A stretch of DNA of 64,000 nucleotides from Chitinophagaceae bacterium (GTDB lineage: Bacteria; Bacteroidota; Bacteroidia; Chitinophagales; Chitinophagaceae). The translations under genes were made by a program, and so were the position numbers. Position 1 is the first letter of the stretch. Each line of letters opens with the position of its first letter. This document shows, in pieces, positions 17,027-27,550 of the stretch. The DNA lies in contig JADJKL010000011.1 of the NCBI GenBank assembly GCA_016706055.1, positions 186,001-250,000 on the forward strand, read 5' to 3'. The notes below the pieces were generated by a model. The model made no database searches. It had not been told where the DNA came from and worked only from the letters and a program-made list of their open reading frames with translations.

Positions 17027-18028
17027 ATGAAGCACATATTTAATTGCATAGATGCACATACCTGCGGTAATCCTGTGAGGTTGGTAAAGGAAGGCGGACC
17101 TGCTTTGCAGGGAAAGAACATGAGTGAGAAGCGGCAGCATTTTCTAAAAGAATACGACTGGATAAGAACTGGGTTGATGTTTGAGCCCAGAGGCCATGAC
17201 ATGATGAGTGGAAGTATTCTTTATCCACCGCATGATGCAGATAATGATGTTGCAGTTTTATTTATTGAAACAAGCGGCTGTCTGCCGATGTGCGGACATG
17301 GAACGATTGGCACAATTACCATTGCGATAGAAGAAGGATTGATAAAGCCAAATACTGAAGGTATTGTAAGGATGGAAACTCCGGCCGGTTTGGTATTGGT
17401 TGATTATAAGATGAACAATAATAAATGTGCATCAGTACGGTTGACGAATGTTCCATCTTTTTTGCATTCGAGTGAACTGGTTGTGGATTGTCCTGAATTG
17501 GGAGAGTTGGTGCTTGATGTTTCTTACGGGGGAAATTTTTATGCAATTGTAGATGTGCAGCAAAATTTTAAAGGTCTGGAGCATTACACCGCAGATAAAT
17601 TAATTGCATTGGCAAGAGAACTTCGTAAGAACATTAATGCAAAGTATTCATTTGTTCACCCGGAAGATGAAACGATAAAAGGCTGTTCGCATATATTATG
17701 GACTGGTGCGGTGATGGATAAAGCTTCAACAGCGAGGAATGCGGTTTTTTACGGGGAGAAGGCCATTGACCGTTCGCCATGTGGTACTGGCACCTCAGCA
17801 AGAATGGCGCAATGGTATGCAAAAGGAAAATTGAAAAAAGGAGATGAGTTTGTACATGAGAGCATTATCGGCAGTAAATTCGTGGGCCGGATTAAAGAAG
17901 AGCTGAAAGTGAATGGTAAACCGGCTATCCGGCCTTCAGTAGAAGGCTGGGCAAAAATTTATGGATACAATACTATTTGGATTGATAAAGAAGATGATCC
18001 GTATGCAGGAGGGTTTCAGGTAATTTAG
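17027..18028 (+). CDS. 4-hydroxyproline 2-epimerase (proline racemase family)
   Basis: A 333-residue member of the proline racemase family. Both catalytic cysteines are present: MCGHGTIGT (about residue 90) and DRSPCGTGTSARMA (about residue 250), which separates epimerases from the Thr-containing hydroxyproline dehydratases. GHDMMSGSILYPP also matches. It would interconvert trans-4-hydroxy-L-proline and cis-4-hydroxy-D-proline. The D-isomer is then oxidised by a FAD dehydrogenase, a candidate for which is at 20465-21724. Start at ATG 17027; the frame extends one TTG codon upstream. Four bp separate its stop from the next gene. Confidence 0.9.
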   Translation: MKHIFNCIDAHTCGNPVRLVKEGGPALQGKNMSEKRQHFLKEYDWIRTGLMFEPRGHDMMSGSILYPPHDADNDVAVLFIETSGCLPMCGHGTIGTITIAIEEGLIKPNTEGIVRMETPAGLVLVDYKMNNNKCASVRLTNVPSFLHSSELVVDCPELGELVLDVSYGGNFYAIVDVQQNFKGLEHYTADKLIALARELRKNINAKYSFVHPEDETIKGCSHILWTGAVMDKASTARNAVFYGEKAIDRSPCGTGTSARMAQWYAKGKLKKGDEFVHESIIGSKFVGRIKEELKVNGKPAIRPSVEGWAKIYGYNTIWIDKEDDPYAGGFQVI

Positions 18029-18031
18029 TGA

Positions 18032-19045
18032 ATGGTGAGTTGGAGTAGAGTTATTAAAGGAATAAATACATTACAATTTTTGAAAAAATATATACTATAC
18101 GTATTCGCTTTTTTTTTATTGTTTGCTGGATGTAAAACAAATAACAAATCTCAAGAAGAGAATACTGATAAAAAAAACTTACCAGATCAGTTTATAGTTG
18201 TGCTTGGAACTGCACAGGATGCAGGCTATCCGCAGATTGGTTGTACTAAAGAATGTTGTACTGCTTATTGGAGTGGAAAGGAAGCAAACAAACATGTTAC
18301 CAGTCTTGCATTGGTTGACAGAAAGACAAATCAGTATTGGTTGTTTGAAGCAACACCAGATATTGCGAAACAATTACATACATTACAAAGCTATCTTACA
18401 AAAGAAGATTATTCGCCAGATGGAGTTTTTATTACTCATGCACATATTGGTCACTATACAGGCTTAATGGAATTTGGCAGGGAAGCAATGGGAGCAAAAG
18501 AAATTCCTGTGTTTGCAATGCCACGATTAGATTCTTTTATACGAACTAACGGACCGTGGAGTCAGTTGGTGAGTTTGAATAATATTTCTTTACAAACATT
18601 AAAGGCAGATAGTACTGTTGCCATTAGTTCATCATTTAAAGTAACGCCGTTAAAAGTTCCGCATCGGGATGAGTTTTCTGAAACAGTTGGGTTTGTAATT
18701 GAAAGCAACAACAAGAAAATTCTTTTTATACCTGATATTGACAAGTGGGAAAAATGGGACCGGAATATTGTTGAAGCAATAAACAAAGTGGATATTGCAT
18801 TACTTGACGGAACCTTTTATAAAAACGGAGAATTGCCCGGAAGAGACATGAGTGAAGTGCCGCATCCGTTTGTGGAAGAAAGTATGAATAAGTTTTCATC
18901 GCTGCAAGATTTAGTTAAATCAAAAATTGTATTCATTCATTTTAATCATACCAATCCATTGCTAAAAAATAATTCACAGGAGAAAAAAGAAGTAAAAGCA
19001 AAAGGTTTTGGCGTGGCGGAGGAAGGAGTGGTGATTAATTTATAA
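18032..19045 (+). CDS. PqqB-like metallo-beta-lactamase fold lipoprotein
   Basis: An MBL-fold hydrolase resembling PqqB: VLGTAQDAGYPQIGC near the N-terminus, TPDIAKQL, and a metal motif HAHIGHYTGL where most MBL proteins have HxHxDH (Gly replaces Asp, as in PqqB relatives). LKVPHRDEF and IPDIDKWEKW supply further ligands. A hydrophobic segment with lipobox LFAGC implies membrane anchoring at the Cys. The ATG at 18032 gives a long n-region; a TTG at 18080 would give a tighter signal peptide. There are no other pqq genes here, so a role in PQQ synthesis is not supported. Confidence 0.82.
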   Translation: MVSWSRVIKGINTLQFLKKYILYVFAFFLLFAGCKTNNKSQEENTDKKNLPDQFIVVLGTAQDAGYPQIGCTKECCTAYWSGKEANKHVTSLALVDRKTNQYWLFEATPDIAKQLHTLQSYLTKEDYSPDGVFITHAHIGHYTGLMEFGREAMGAKEIPVFAMPRLDSFIRTNGPWSQLVSLNNISLQTLKADSTVAISSSFKVTPLKVPHRDEFSETVGFVIESNNKKILFIPDIDKWEKWDRNIVEAINKVDIALLDGTFYKNGELPGRDMSEVPHPFVEESMNKFSSLQDLVKSKIVFIHFNHTNPLLKNNSQEKKEVKAKGFGVAEEGVVINL

Positions 19046-19062
19046 AAATGTAAAACCTTAAT

Positions 19063-20454
19063 ATGAAATATTCGAAACCGTTATTCTTCTTAGCTTTACT
19101 TTTTGCCTTTTGTATTGGCAGTTATGCACAGGACAGGGTTGCACAGATCGACAGTTTATTTGCACCTGTTACAGGGAAGCCTGCATTTAACGGGAATGTA
19201 TTGATTGCAGAGAATGGAAATATTATTTATCAAAAAAGTTTTGGCAAAGCTGACCTTGAAAAAAATCTTGCACTCAATAGCGAATCCGTTTTTGAACTGG
19301 CATCAGTTTCCAAGCAGTTTACTGCAATGGGGATTATGATATTAAAAAAGCAAAACAAACTCAGCTATGATGACAGCCTGCGAAATTTTTTTCCAGAACT
19401 GCCATATCAAAATATAACAATCCTTCAGCTTTTACAACATACGTCCGGCCTGCCAGATTATATGCCTCTTTTTATTGAACATTGGGATTCTACAAAAATT
19501 GCAGTTAACAGTGATATAATAAAATTGCTTTCACAATATAAACCTGATACATTGTTTGCGCCGGGAGCAAAATGGGAATACAGCAACACCGGTTATGCGT
19601 TGCTGGCAAGTATTATTGAAAAGGTTTCTGGTAAGAAGTTTGGAGATTTTTTGAAGAAAAGCATATTCGAACCGTTGGGTATGAAACGGACACAGGTTTA
19701 TTGCCGCCGCTATGAGAATAGAAAAATTGATAACTATGCTTACGGTTATGTGTTGGATAAAATAACTAACAAGTTTGTTCTGCCTGATAGTCTTCCTGAA
19801 ACGGCTACTATTGTATACTCTTTAGACGGAATACAAGGTGATGGAACAGTTAATTCAACAACTACTGATTTGCTGAAATGGGACAGGGCTTTATACACTG
19901 AAAAATTAGTGTCTAAAAAGATGATGGATGAAGCGTTTCAACCTGCAAAGTTGAATGATGGAAAAACCTATAGCTATGGCTTCGGCTGGGGAATAGGTGA
20001 AATTAAAGGCGTTGGTAAAATTGTAACCCATACAGGAGGCTGGCCCGGGTATGCCACATTGATTGAAAGAGAAATTGAAGCAGATAAAACTATTATCATT
20101 CTGCAAAACATGGAATCGTCAAGACCTTCTTTTAAAGCAATTCGTAATATTCTAAATGGAATAAAAGCCGAAGCTCCAAAAGAAGTTTCGGTTGAAGTGT
20201 CAAAATTGCAAGATTACGTTGGTGAGTATGAATTAGCACCAGCGTTTACAATAACTATAACAGTGGAAGCAGATAAAATATTTGCACAGGCTACCGGACA
20301 GGATAAATTTGAACTGTTTTCTGAAAAAGAAGATATGTTTTTCTTGAAAGTGGTTGAAGCAAAAGTGAAATTTATAAGAGATAAAGACACAAAGGTCAAT
20401 AGCATAATTTTATATCAAGGCGGACAGGAAGTGGAAGGGATCAAAATAAAATAA
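19063..20454 (+). CDS. Serine hydrolase, class C beta-lactamase family, secreted
   Basis: A 463-residue protein with signal peptide (FFLALLFAFCIGSYAQ). Catalytic motifs of the AmpC/D-aminopeptidase family are all visible: SVSK (SxxK nucleophile, about residue 82), YSNTGYALL (YxN) and HTGGWPGY (the KTG equivalent). The C-terminal 95 residues form a DUF3471/Pab87-type beta barrel (LQDYVGEYELAPAFTI). Likely a periplasmic or outer-membrane peptidase or esterase rather than a resistance enzyme. It follows the MBL gene by 17 bp and precedes dadA by 10 bp, so it is in the same run of genes. Confidence 0.88.
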   Translation: MKYSKPLFFLALLFAFCIGSYAQDRVAQIDSLFAPVTGKPAFNGNVLIAENGNIIYQKSFGKADLEKNLALNSESVFELASVSKQFTAMGIMILKKQNKLSYDDSLRNFFPELPYQNITILQLLQHTSGLPDYMPLFIEHWDSTKIAVNSDIIKLLSQYKPDTLFAPGAKWEYSNTGYALLASIIEKVSGKKFGDFLKKSIFEPLGMKRTQVYCRRYENRKIDNYAYGYVLDKITNKFVLPDSLPETATIVYSLDGIQGDGTVNSTTTDLLKWDRALYTEKLVSKKMMDEAFQPAKLNDGKTYSYGFGWGIGEIKGVGKIVTHTGGWPGYATLIEREIEADKTIIILQNMESSRPSFKAIRNILNGIKAEAPKEVSVEVSKLQDYVGEYELAPAFTITITVEADKIFAQATGQDKFELFSEKEDMFFLKVVEAKVKFIRDKDTKVNSIILYQGGQEVEGIKIK

Positions 20455-20464
20455 TTAAGTAAAG

Positions 20465-21724
20465 ATGAAAGTTGTAATTGTAGGCGGTGGCATTATCGGT
20501 TTAAGTTCGGCATTCTATTTACAAAAATCCGGTTGGGATGTAACTGTACTTGATAAAAGCGATTTTACAGATAGTTGCTGCTATGGCAGTGCCGGATATA
20601 TATGTCCTAGTCATTTTATACCGATGGCAACACCGGGCATTGTAAAAAAGGGATTGAAATGGATGTGGAATTCAAAGAGTCCGTTTTATGTGCAGCCGAG
20701 ATTAGATTGGGATCTCATTAGTTGGGGATTAAAATTTATGCGGAGTGCAAAAAAAGAAAATGTAGAAGCGGCTGCAATTCCATTAAGAGATATTGCTATA
20801 CTAAGTAAGGGAGAATATGAATCATGGTTTAAAATTCGGGGATTTGATTTTGCGTATGAACAGAAAGGAGTACTGGAAATATTTCAGACAGAAGAATATG
20901 CAGGCCATGCCAAACATGTATATGAAAAGGCACATGAATTAGGATTAACCGATACAAAATTGATTGGCAAAGAAGAATTGCAATCATTAGAACCGCAAAC
21001 AACTGTAAACGGAATGGGTGCTATTCTTTATAATTGCGATGCGCATTGCTATCCGAATAAATTAATGGAAAGCTTGATTGCATATTTGAAGGCAAATGGG
21101 TGAAGCTGATTCCAAATCAGGAAGTGATACAATTTGAAAAGAGAAACGGCGCAGTAACGAAAATAATGACGACTAACAATGAATTTGAACCAGACGAAAT
21201 AGTATTAGCAACTGGTTCATGGGGAATGGCGACAGCAAAACTGCTTGATTTGAAAACACCGTTAATTCCGGGAAGAGGTTATTCTGTTACGTATGAAGAT
21301 TCGCCCTATAAATTAAATTACCCAGCATTGTTGATGGAAGGCCGTGCTGCAGTAACACCGATGGACGGAAATAAAATACGTTTTGGTGGAACGATGGAGA
21401 TCACATCTCATAAAACACCAATTAGAATGAACAGGGTACAGGGAATATTGGATGCAGTAAAACGTTTTTATCCTGAGTACGATGTGCCATTGCCGCCAAA
21501 AGAAAAAGTATGGTATGGTTATCGTCCTTGCTCGGCGGATGGATTGCCTTTTATTGGCCGGTCGTCGAAACAATCAAACGTAACAGTTGCAACAGGGACA
21601 TTCGATGCTGGGATTAAGCTTGGGTGCGGGAACTGGTAAATTAGTAGATGAATTAGTGAATAAGAAAACGACAAGTATGGATTTAAGCCATTTACTGTTG
21701 AACGGTTTCGTTAAAAATGTATAA
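20465..21724 (+). pseudogene. FAD-dependent D-amino-acid dehydrogenase (DadA-like), two frameshifts
   Basis: The N-terminus KVVIVGGGIIGLSSAFYLQK is a perfect FAD dinucleotide-binding motif, and the later part (IVLATGSWG, GYRPCSADGLPFIGR) is that of DadA/glycine-oxidase-type enzymes. The gene is split. Near 21098 one G is missing (LKANG then out of frame into KLIPNQEVIQF), and near 21598 one extra A destroys the C-terminus, which resumes as HSMLGLSLGAGTGK and ends at TAA 21722-21724. In the hydroxyproline pathway this enzyme would oxidise cis-4-hydroxy-D-proline; a role with the nearby racemases is also possible. Confidence 0.88.
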
Positions 21725-21789
21725 TCTCTTCTTAGTATCGTTTTCATCTTCTTATTTTTACAATCTGTTGCGATGCAACATTAATTACT

Positions 21790-23392
21790 ATGAATTGTAA
21801 ATCTACAAGAATACCTTACCGGCAAACAGGCGTTTTCTCAAAGCTTGTACTTGATTATATAGATCAGGCTGAATCCATCAAACCTTTTATGGCAAATCCG
21901 CCATCATTACAAGGCATTCAAAAAGCTATAGAATCAAGAAAAGGGTTTACAACGAACAGAGTTGTGCTGGTGCAGGAATTGAAGAAGCAGTATGATGGAG
22001 TTGAAACCAGCGATAAAGTGAAGCAAAGCATTGAATCACTTTTATCAGACAATACATTCACTATTACATCAGCGCATCAGAATAATATTTTCACTGGGCC
22101 TTTATATTTTATCTACAAAGTCCTTCATAGCATTAAGCTGGCAGATAGTTTAAAAGCATCGTTGCCTGAATATAATTTTGTTCCTGTTTTTTATATTGGT
22201 TCAGAAGATGCTGATCTTGCTGAATTAAATAATATCAACCTTTGTGGACAGAAACTGGTTTGGAATACTAAACAAACTGGAGCTGTGGGAAGAATGAAAG
22301 TTGATAAAGAATTGTTGAAGCTGATTGATGCAATGGAAGGGCAGTTGTCTGTTCTTCCACATGGGAAGGACATTATAGTATTAATAAAGGAATCATACAA
22401 AGAAGGTGCAACTATTGAACAGGCCACTTTTCTTTTTGTTAATACATTATTTGCTGAATATGGTTTTGATTGTTTTGAAGCCTGATAATGCTGCGTTGAA
22501 AAAAGAATTGGCTGCCGTATTTGAAGATGACTTGTTGAATCAGACAGCTTCGGGAATTGTAGAAAAATCAATTGCTTCTCTTTCTGATGCTGGGTATAAA
22601 GTACAAGCCAATCCAAGAGAGATCAATTTGTTTTATCTGAAAGATGATTTGCGGGAACGAATTGAAGAAACAAATGGAGAATGGAAAGTGGTGAACGATG
22701 GAACAAGATTTTCAAAAGATGAACTATTAAAGGAATTAGAACAAAATCCGGAAAGGTTTAGCCCGAATGTAATTCTCCGTGGTTTATACCAGGAAACTAT
22801 ATTACCCAATATTGCATTTATCGGCGGCGGTGGCGAAACTGCTTATTGGCTGCAATTAAAATCTCTATTTGAGCACTATAAAGTGCCATTCCCTGTTTTG
22901 ATCTTACGTAACTCGTTTTTAATGGTGGAAGAAAAATGGAAAGATTTAATAAATAAACTAAATTTTTCAATTGAAGATTTCTTTTTACCAGAGCAGGATT
23001 TGGTCAATCAACTTGTTCTAAAAGAATCTACAAATGATACAAAGTTGAATGGTTCTTTGTTAGCTATTGAAAAATTATATGATTCGTTTAAGCAACAGGC
23101 AAAAGCAGTTGATGCAACTTTAGAACAGCATGTAGATGCGTTGAAAAAAATGACTGTATTTCGTTTGCAGGAGTTAGAAAAAAAAATGCTGCGGGCAGAA
23201 AAAAGGAAATTCACAGATCAACAAGGACAAATACAAAAAGTAAAAGCACATTTATTTCCTGGTAATGGATTGCAGGAGCGACACGAAAATATTTCTTACC
23301 ACTATGCAAAATATGGAGCAGCAATTCTTCAAACATTATATAATGAGTCGTTAAGTCTTGAGCAGGAATTTGTAATACTTACAGAAAAATAA
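21790..23392 (+). pseudogene. bshC: Bacillithiol biosynthesis cysteine-adding enzyme BshC, frameshifted
   Basis: BshC joins cysteine to glucosaminyl-malate in the last step of bacillithiol synthesis. The first half (FVPVFYIGSEDADLAELNNI) and the second half (NIAFIGGGGETAYWLQLKSL, then VPFPVLILRNS) are typical. They lie in different frames. One extra T in the run at 22464-22467 turns EYGLIVLKPDNAAL into a frame ending 22485. Total length after repair is about 533 residues, normal for BshC. A 6-bp inverted repeat (TGTTGC/GCAACA, 21766-21780) precedes the ATG. Confidence 0.92.
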
Positions 23393-23488
23393 TCTAATCT
23401 CACCCAAATGCTTACTGGTAAACCGTTTCAGTGGTTTTCATTTTATTAAATAGTATTGTTTCGCTTAGGAATTCCCCTTTGAATTAGT

Positions 23489-23496
23489 TACCTTTG
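23489..23496 (+). promoter_or_regulatory. -7 promoter box ahead of the GNAT/M20/racemase operon
   Basis: TACCTTTG matches TAnnTTTG in the 214-bp gap after bshC. There is no good -33 box at the usual distance. Confidence 0.4.
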
Positions 23497-23606
23497 CAAC
23501 TTCTTAAGCCGTAATCGTCTTGCACTGGCGAGGTTTTTAATTCTTATTTGTTCACCCCATAAATATTCGAAATGCGCTGGATTGACGCCGGGATATTTAT
23601 TTTTAT

Positions 23607-24209
23607 ATGGTTGCCTTGCTGGTAGTTTGCGTGGCTGCTGTTATTTTTTTAAGCCTGAGAGTAAATATCTTACCTTCAAACATAGGTGCAAACCTATTTG
23701 GAATTATGGCAGTCTTATTATTATTTATTGCAGGCAGTTATTTAGCACCTGTAAAATATTCAACTTTAAAACGAATTGATGGAATACAAATTATAGATCA
23801 GGCAACTGGCAAAGACGAACAACTGACAAATGATTTGATTGCTGACTTTTTGGTTCAGCATCTGGATCAGTTTGGTGATAAAGAATTTATTTTAAATGCC
23901 TTGATTATGTTTTTTAATCCTGACCGTGGAGGCTTTGTAGTTGTTGCACATGAAGGCATGCATATTGCTGGAGCAGTTATCATCAATGAAACTGGAATGG
24001 ACGGTTATATTCCGGAAAACATTCTTGTTTACATTGCTGTTGATAAAGCCTTCCGTGGACAAGGTCTTGGAAAAAAACTGATGTCTCTTACAATGGAAAG
24101 AGCAAGAGGTAGTATTGCGCTACATGTGGAACCTGACAACCCAGCCAGATTCTTATATCAGAAATTAGGATTTACCAATAAATATCTTGAAATGCGTTTG
24201 CAACGCTAA
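23607..24209 (+). CDS. GNAT acetyltransferase with N-terminal membrane segment
   Basis: Residues about 60-200 form a GNAT domain: DLIADFLVQHLDQFGD, GGFVVVAHEGMHIAGAVIIN, ILVYIAVDKAFRGQGLGKKL (the acetyl-CoA loop) and HVEPDNPARFLYQKLGF. Residues 1-50 are two hydrophobic helices, not usual for this subgroup, and no internal start codon would remove them. A short frame from an ATG at 23572 reads into the same DNA in another frame (MRWIDAGIFIFIW), like the start of a transporter, so the N-terminus may be a chimera or indel artefact. First gene of the operon with M20 amidohydrolase and two racemases; 4 bp to the next ATG. Confidence 0.75.
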   Translation: MVALLVVCVAAVIFLSLRVNILPSNIGANLFGIMAVLLLFIAGSYLAPVKYSTLKRIDGIQIIDQATGKDEQLTNDLIADFLVQHLDQFGDKEFILNALIMFFNPDRGGFVVVAHEGMHIAGAVIINETGMDGYIPENILVYIAVDKAFRGQGLGKKLMSLTMERARGSIALHVEPDNPARFLYQKLGFTNKYLEMRLQR

Positions 24210-24213
24210 TTGT

Positions 24214-25335
24214 ATGAGTAATGAGTTAATACAGTTACGTCATTGGCTGCATGCTTATCCCGAACTTTCGGGTGTTGAAACAAAAACAGCAGAACATGTT
24301 GCAGCATTTATTGGAAAATTACATCCCGATAAGATTGTTACAAATATTGGTGGAAATGGAGTATTAGTTTTATTTGATTCAAATAAACCTGGTAAAACTA
24401 TTTTATTCAGAAGTGAACTTGATGCATTGCCCATTCAGGAAATAAACAAATTTGCATATCGTTCCGTTACCGATGGCATTTCACATAAATGCGGACATGA
24501 TGGTCACACAACTATTCTATGTGGTCTTGCTGAAAAATTATCAGCAGAAAAACCATTGACTGGAAAAGTATATTTATTATTTCAACCGGCAGAAGAAACT
24601 GGTGAAGGTGCAAAACTTGTTGTTGAAGATTCGCAGTTTGACATTAAGCCAGATTATATTTTTGCTTTTCATAATTTACCGGGCTATACAAAAGGAACTA
24701 TTTGTTGTAAAGAAGATTTATTTTCAGCGTCTGTCAATAGCATTTATTATAAAGTTAAAAGGAAGAACTGCTCTATGCAGCTGAACCAGAAATGGGGAGA
24801 ATCCAGCATTGGCAATTAGTGAGATTATAGTTACATTGATAAGCAGAATAATAATAATCCAGAAAAAGTGACTTCAGGTTGCTAACACCTGTACACATTA
24901 ATATGGGCAACATAGCTTATGGTGTTTCAGCTGGATATGGGGAACTGCATTATACTTTACGTTGCTGGAATAATGAAGAGCTGAGAAAAATGGAAGCTGA
25001 TCTGATTGCAAAAATAAAAGCGATTGCCACCAAAACATAAATTGAAGTGGAACATGAGTTTGTACAAACCTTTTTGCAAACAATAATAATAAAGAAGCTG
25101 TTGGTTTTGTAAAACATGTGGCAGCAGAATTAAATTATCAGGTTGAAGAAAGAAAATATCCTTTTAAATGGGGAGGATTTTGGCTTTTACTTCCAAAGTT
25201 TAAAGGTTGTATATTTGGAATAATGCTGGAAAGCCATCCTGCATTACATAATCCGGATTATGATTTCCAGATGAGATTATTGAAACAGGAGGAAGTATGT
25301 TTTATGGAATTACTAAACTGGTATTAAATAAATAA
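24214..25335 (+). pseudogene. M20-family amidohydrolase/N-acyl-amino-acid deacylase, multiple frameshifts
   Basis: The start (MSNELIQLRHWLHAYPELSG) and the metal-binding region (RSELDALPIQE, HKCGHDGHTTILCGLAEKL, FQPAEETGEGA) are intact to about 24760 and define an AbgB/HippO-type peptidase M20 that removes acyl groups from amino acids. After that the frame breaks repeatedly, but patches remain in order (TPVHINMGNIAYG, ELNYQVEERKYPFKWG, GCIFGI, HPALHNPDYDF, MFYGITKLVLNK). The final TAA shares bases with the next start (TAATG at 25333-25337). Confidence 0.85.
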
Positions 25336-26466
25336 TGTTTGAATCGTCAGTCCTTAGAAATAAGTAAATCAGCTTTACAAACAAACCTTAAGTTTTAAAA
25401 CAGAAAACTGGTGCTCATATTAAATTCTGTAGTGTAGTTAAGGGAAATGCCTATGGGCATGGTTTGACAGAGTTTGTGAAGCTTGCAATGGAATGCGATC
25501 AGCATTACTTTGGAGTGTATTCTGCGGATGAAGCTTATCATATTTCAAAGAACATAAAACACCTGAGCTTTATATCGTGGAATGGTAGAAGGGAAGCAAT
25601 TGAATAGGCTATTAACAAAGGAATTGGGTTTTGTGTTTTGATGAAAAACGATTAGAAGATGCGATGAAGTATAGTAAAGCTAAAAGGAAGCAAGATTCAT
25701 CTGAAATTGAAGCTGAGATAAATAGAGACCGGTTTTTATAGAAGGAAATTACAATAGATGGGAGGGCTGATCAACTAATAATAAACAAAACTTTTGACGT
25801 AAAAGGGAGCCTGCACTCATTTGCCGGGCAAAGTACAGCTGGCCAATAAGTTCCGGGTATCTCAGCAGATTGGAAAATTTTGCAAACATTATTAACGATA
25901 GGTAAGCTGGGCTAACACCAACATACAAACATGCGGCTTGTTCTGTAGCGGTAATTAACTATCCTGAAACAATTGGCAACATGGTACGGGTTGGCATTAT
26001 GCAATATGGTTTTGGCCAAACGATGAAACATTTGCTTATCCGATACAATGGCGACAAGGAAAGAAATAGTTAAAATAGAAACCATTACTTGGAAAAGTAG
26101 GTTGATAGATCTGAAATCTGTAGAAGGGAGAGTTTATTGGCTATAGTACATCTTATCACGCATGGAGATATGAGGGTAGCCGTAGTGCCTTGGGTTATTC
26201 TCATGGATATAGCCGTAGTATGAGTAATACTGGGAAAGTGCTGGTGCGAGGAGTTGAAGCTACAGTTGTAGGTATTGTTAACATAGTACAAGTACAATTG
26301 ATGTTACCCATATTGAAGGGTGGAAATTGGTGATGAAGTGGTTTTGATCGGCACACAAAGAACAAAACAGTAAGTGTAGTTTCTTTCAGTAAAATGAGTA
26401 ATCAGCTTAGTATGAAATGCTGACAAGATTCCGGAAAGTATTCACAGGAGTTACTTAGTTGATTAA
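25335..26466 (+). pseudogene. alr: Alanine racemase, heavily disrupted
   Basis: Reading across frames gives MFESSVL-EISKSALQTNLK, KFCSVVKGNAYGHGL (PLP lysine motif), HYFGVYSADEAYHI, MVRVGIMQYGF, KVLVRGVEATVVGIVN, TSTIDVTHIEG and GDEVVLIGTQRTKQ, in the order of alanine racemase. The enzyme makes D-alanine for peptidoglycan. The frame is broken by many indels and stops, yet the patches between them remain well conserved, pointing to recent damage or sequence error. The last codons (RSYLVD, TAA at 26464-26466) are followed 8 bp later by the next gene. Confidence 0.82.
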
Positions 26467-26474
26467 GTATTAAA

Positions 26475-27550
26475 ATGGCATTTAAGAGTATATGAGGAAA
26501 ACTAAAAACACAGTTATCCAGTTTCTGAACAAGTTGTTTAAGAAATGATCTATTGAATGGAAGTGTTGTAATATCTAAGCTATTATGTGGGAACAGTTTT
26601 TATTCAGGAACTGTATGACTTGGTGTTAGGGAAATGCATGATACCAGAATTTCAAACCTGAAAGCGATAAAACAAATTGCTGATGACTACCTGGAAACTG
26701 TTTATATTAAGCCTGTTGTTCCAAAAAGAAGTATTGCTAATACAGTTAAGTATGCTGATGTAAGAGTTTTTCGAAGTACCATTTTCTACTATTAAATTAT
26801 TAAGCAAGAAGCTAAAAACTGGGAAGGCTGCAAAGATTAATCATCATGGTGGAGATGGGAGACTTACGAGAAGGAGTGATGGGCGAACACCTGATGGATT
26901 TTATACAAAACTTTTGAATTACCCAACATAGAAATAATAGGATTGGGTACTAATTTCAGTGCCTACGAATGGCATTATGCCGTCCGTTGACAAACTTGTA
27001 CAACTGTGTCTATACTGCAAACAATTGATTGAAGCAAATTCAATAGAAAAGTAGTAGGTGTCCGGTGGGTCATCTGTTGCCGTGCCGTACTTAAAAAGCA
27101 AATACCGAAAGGCGTGAAATCATTTCCAAATTAGAGAAGCTTTGTTCTTTGGAAAATTTAATTACTGATGGAATTTGAAGGGATGCATAAAGATGTATTT
27201 AGATTATATACTGCGTAATTGAGTTGTACGAAAAACCAATTGTTCCTACGGGTGAGCAAGAAAAGCCCTTCTGGCATATTCCCACGAATTCGATGGAAGC
27301 AGACCGACAGGAAGAAAACATATAGAGCATACTTGATATTGGTTTATTGGATTGCAACCCCGTTACCTTTTTCCCGAAGACGAGTCTATGACTCCTTAGA
27401 AGCAGAAAAGCTCTGTTATGCTGGTGATGGATTAGGAAAAAATAAAAATGAATACAAAGTAGGCGACCTTGTAAGAAACAATTTAAACTGCGTGGGTGCA
27501 CTAGGAATTATCTGAATTCCAATTACATCGCTAAACAAGGATTTGAATAA
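26475..27550 (+). pseudogene. Ornithine/alanine racemase family PLP enzyme, heavily disrupted
   Basis: Patches in order: LLCGN and FIQELYDL, MHDTRISNLKAIKQIADDYL, VYIKPVVPKRSIANTVKYAD, TIKLLSKEAKNW, FYTKTFELPNIEIIGLGTNF, then EALFFG, EFDGSRPTGRK, LFPEDESM, KNEYKVGDLVR and GALGI...NSNYIAKQG. They match the ornithine racemase (Orr)/YhfX-like branch of fold-III PLP proteins. It starts at ATG 26475 and ends at TAA 27548-27550 after repair. The same density of indels occurs here as in alr. It is the second racemase in a row in this operon. Confidence 0.78.

Noticed and set aside
18032..19045. PQQ biosynthesis operon
   Set aside because: Only the PqqB-like MBL protein is present, as a lipoprotein; no pqqA, C, D or E nearby.
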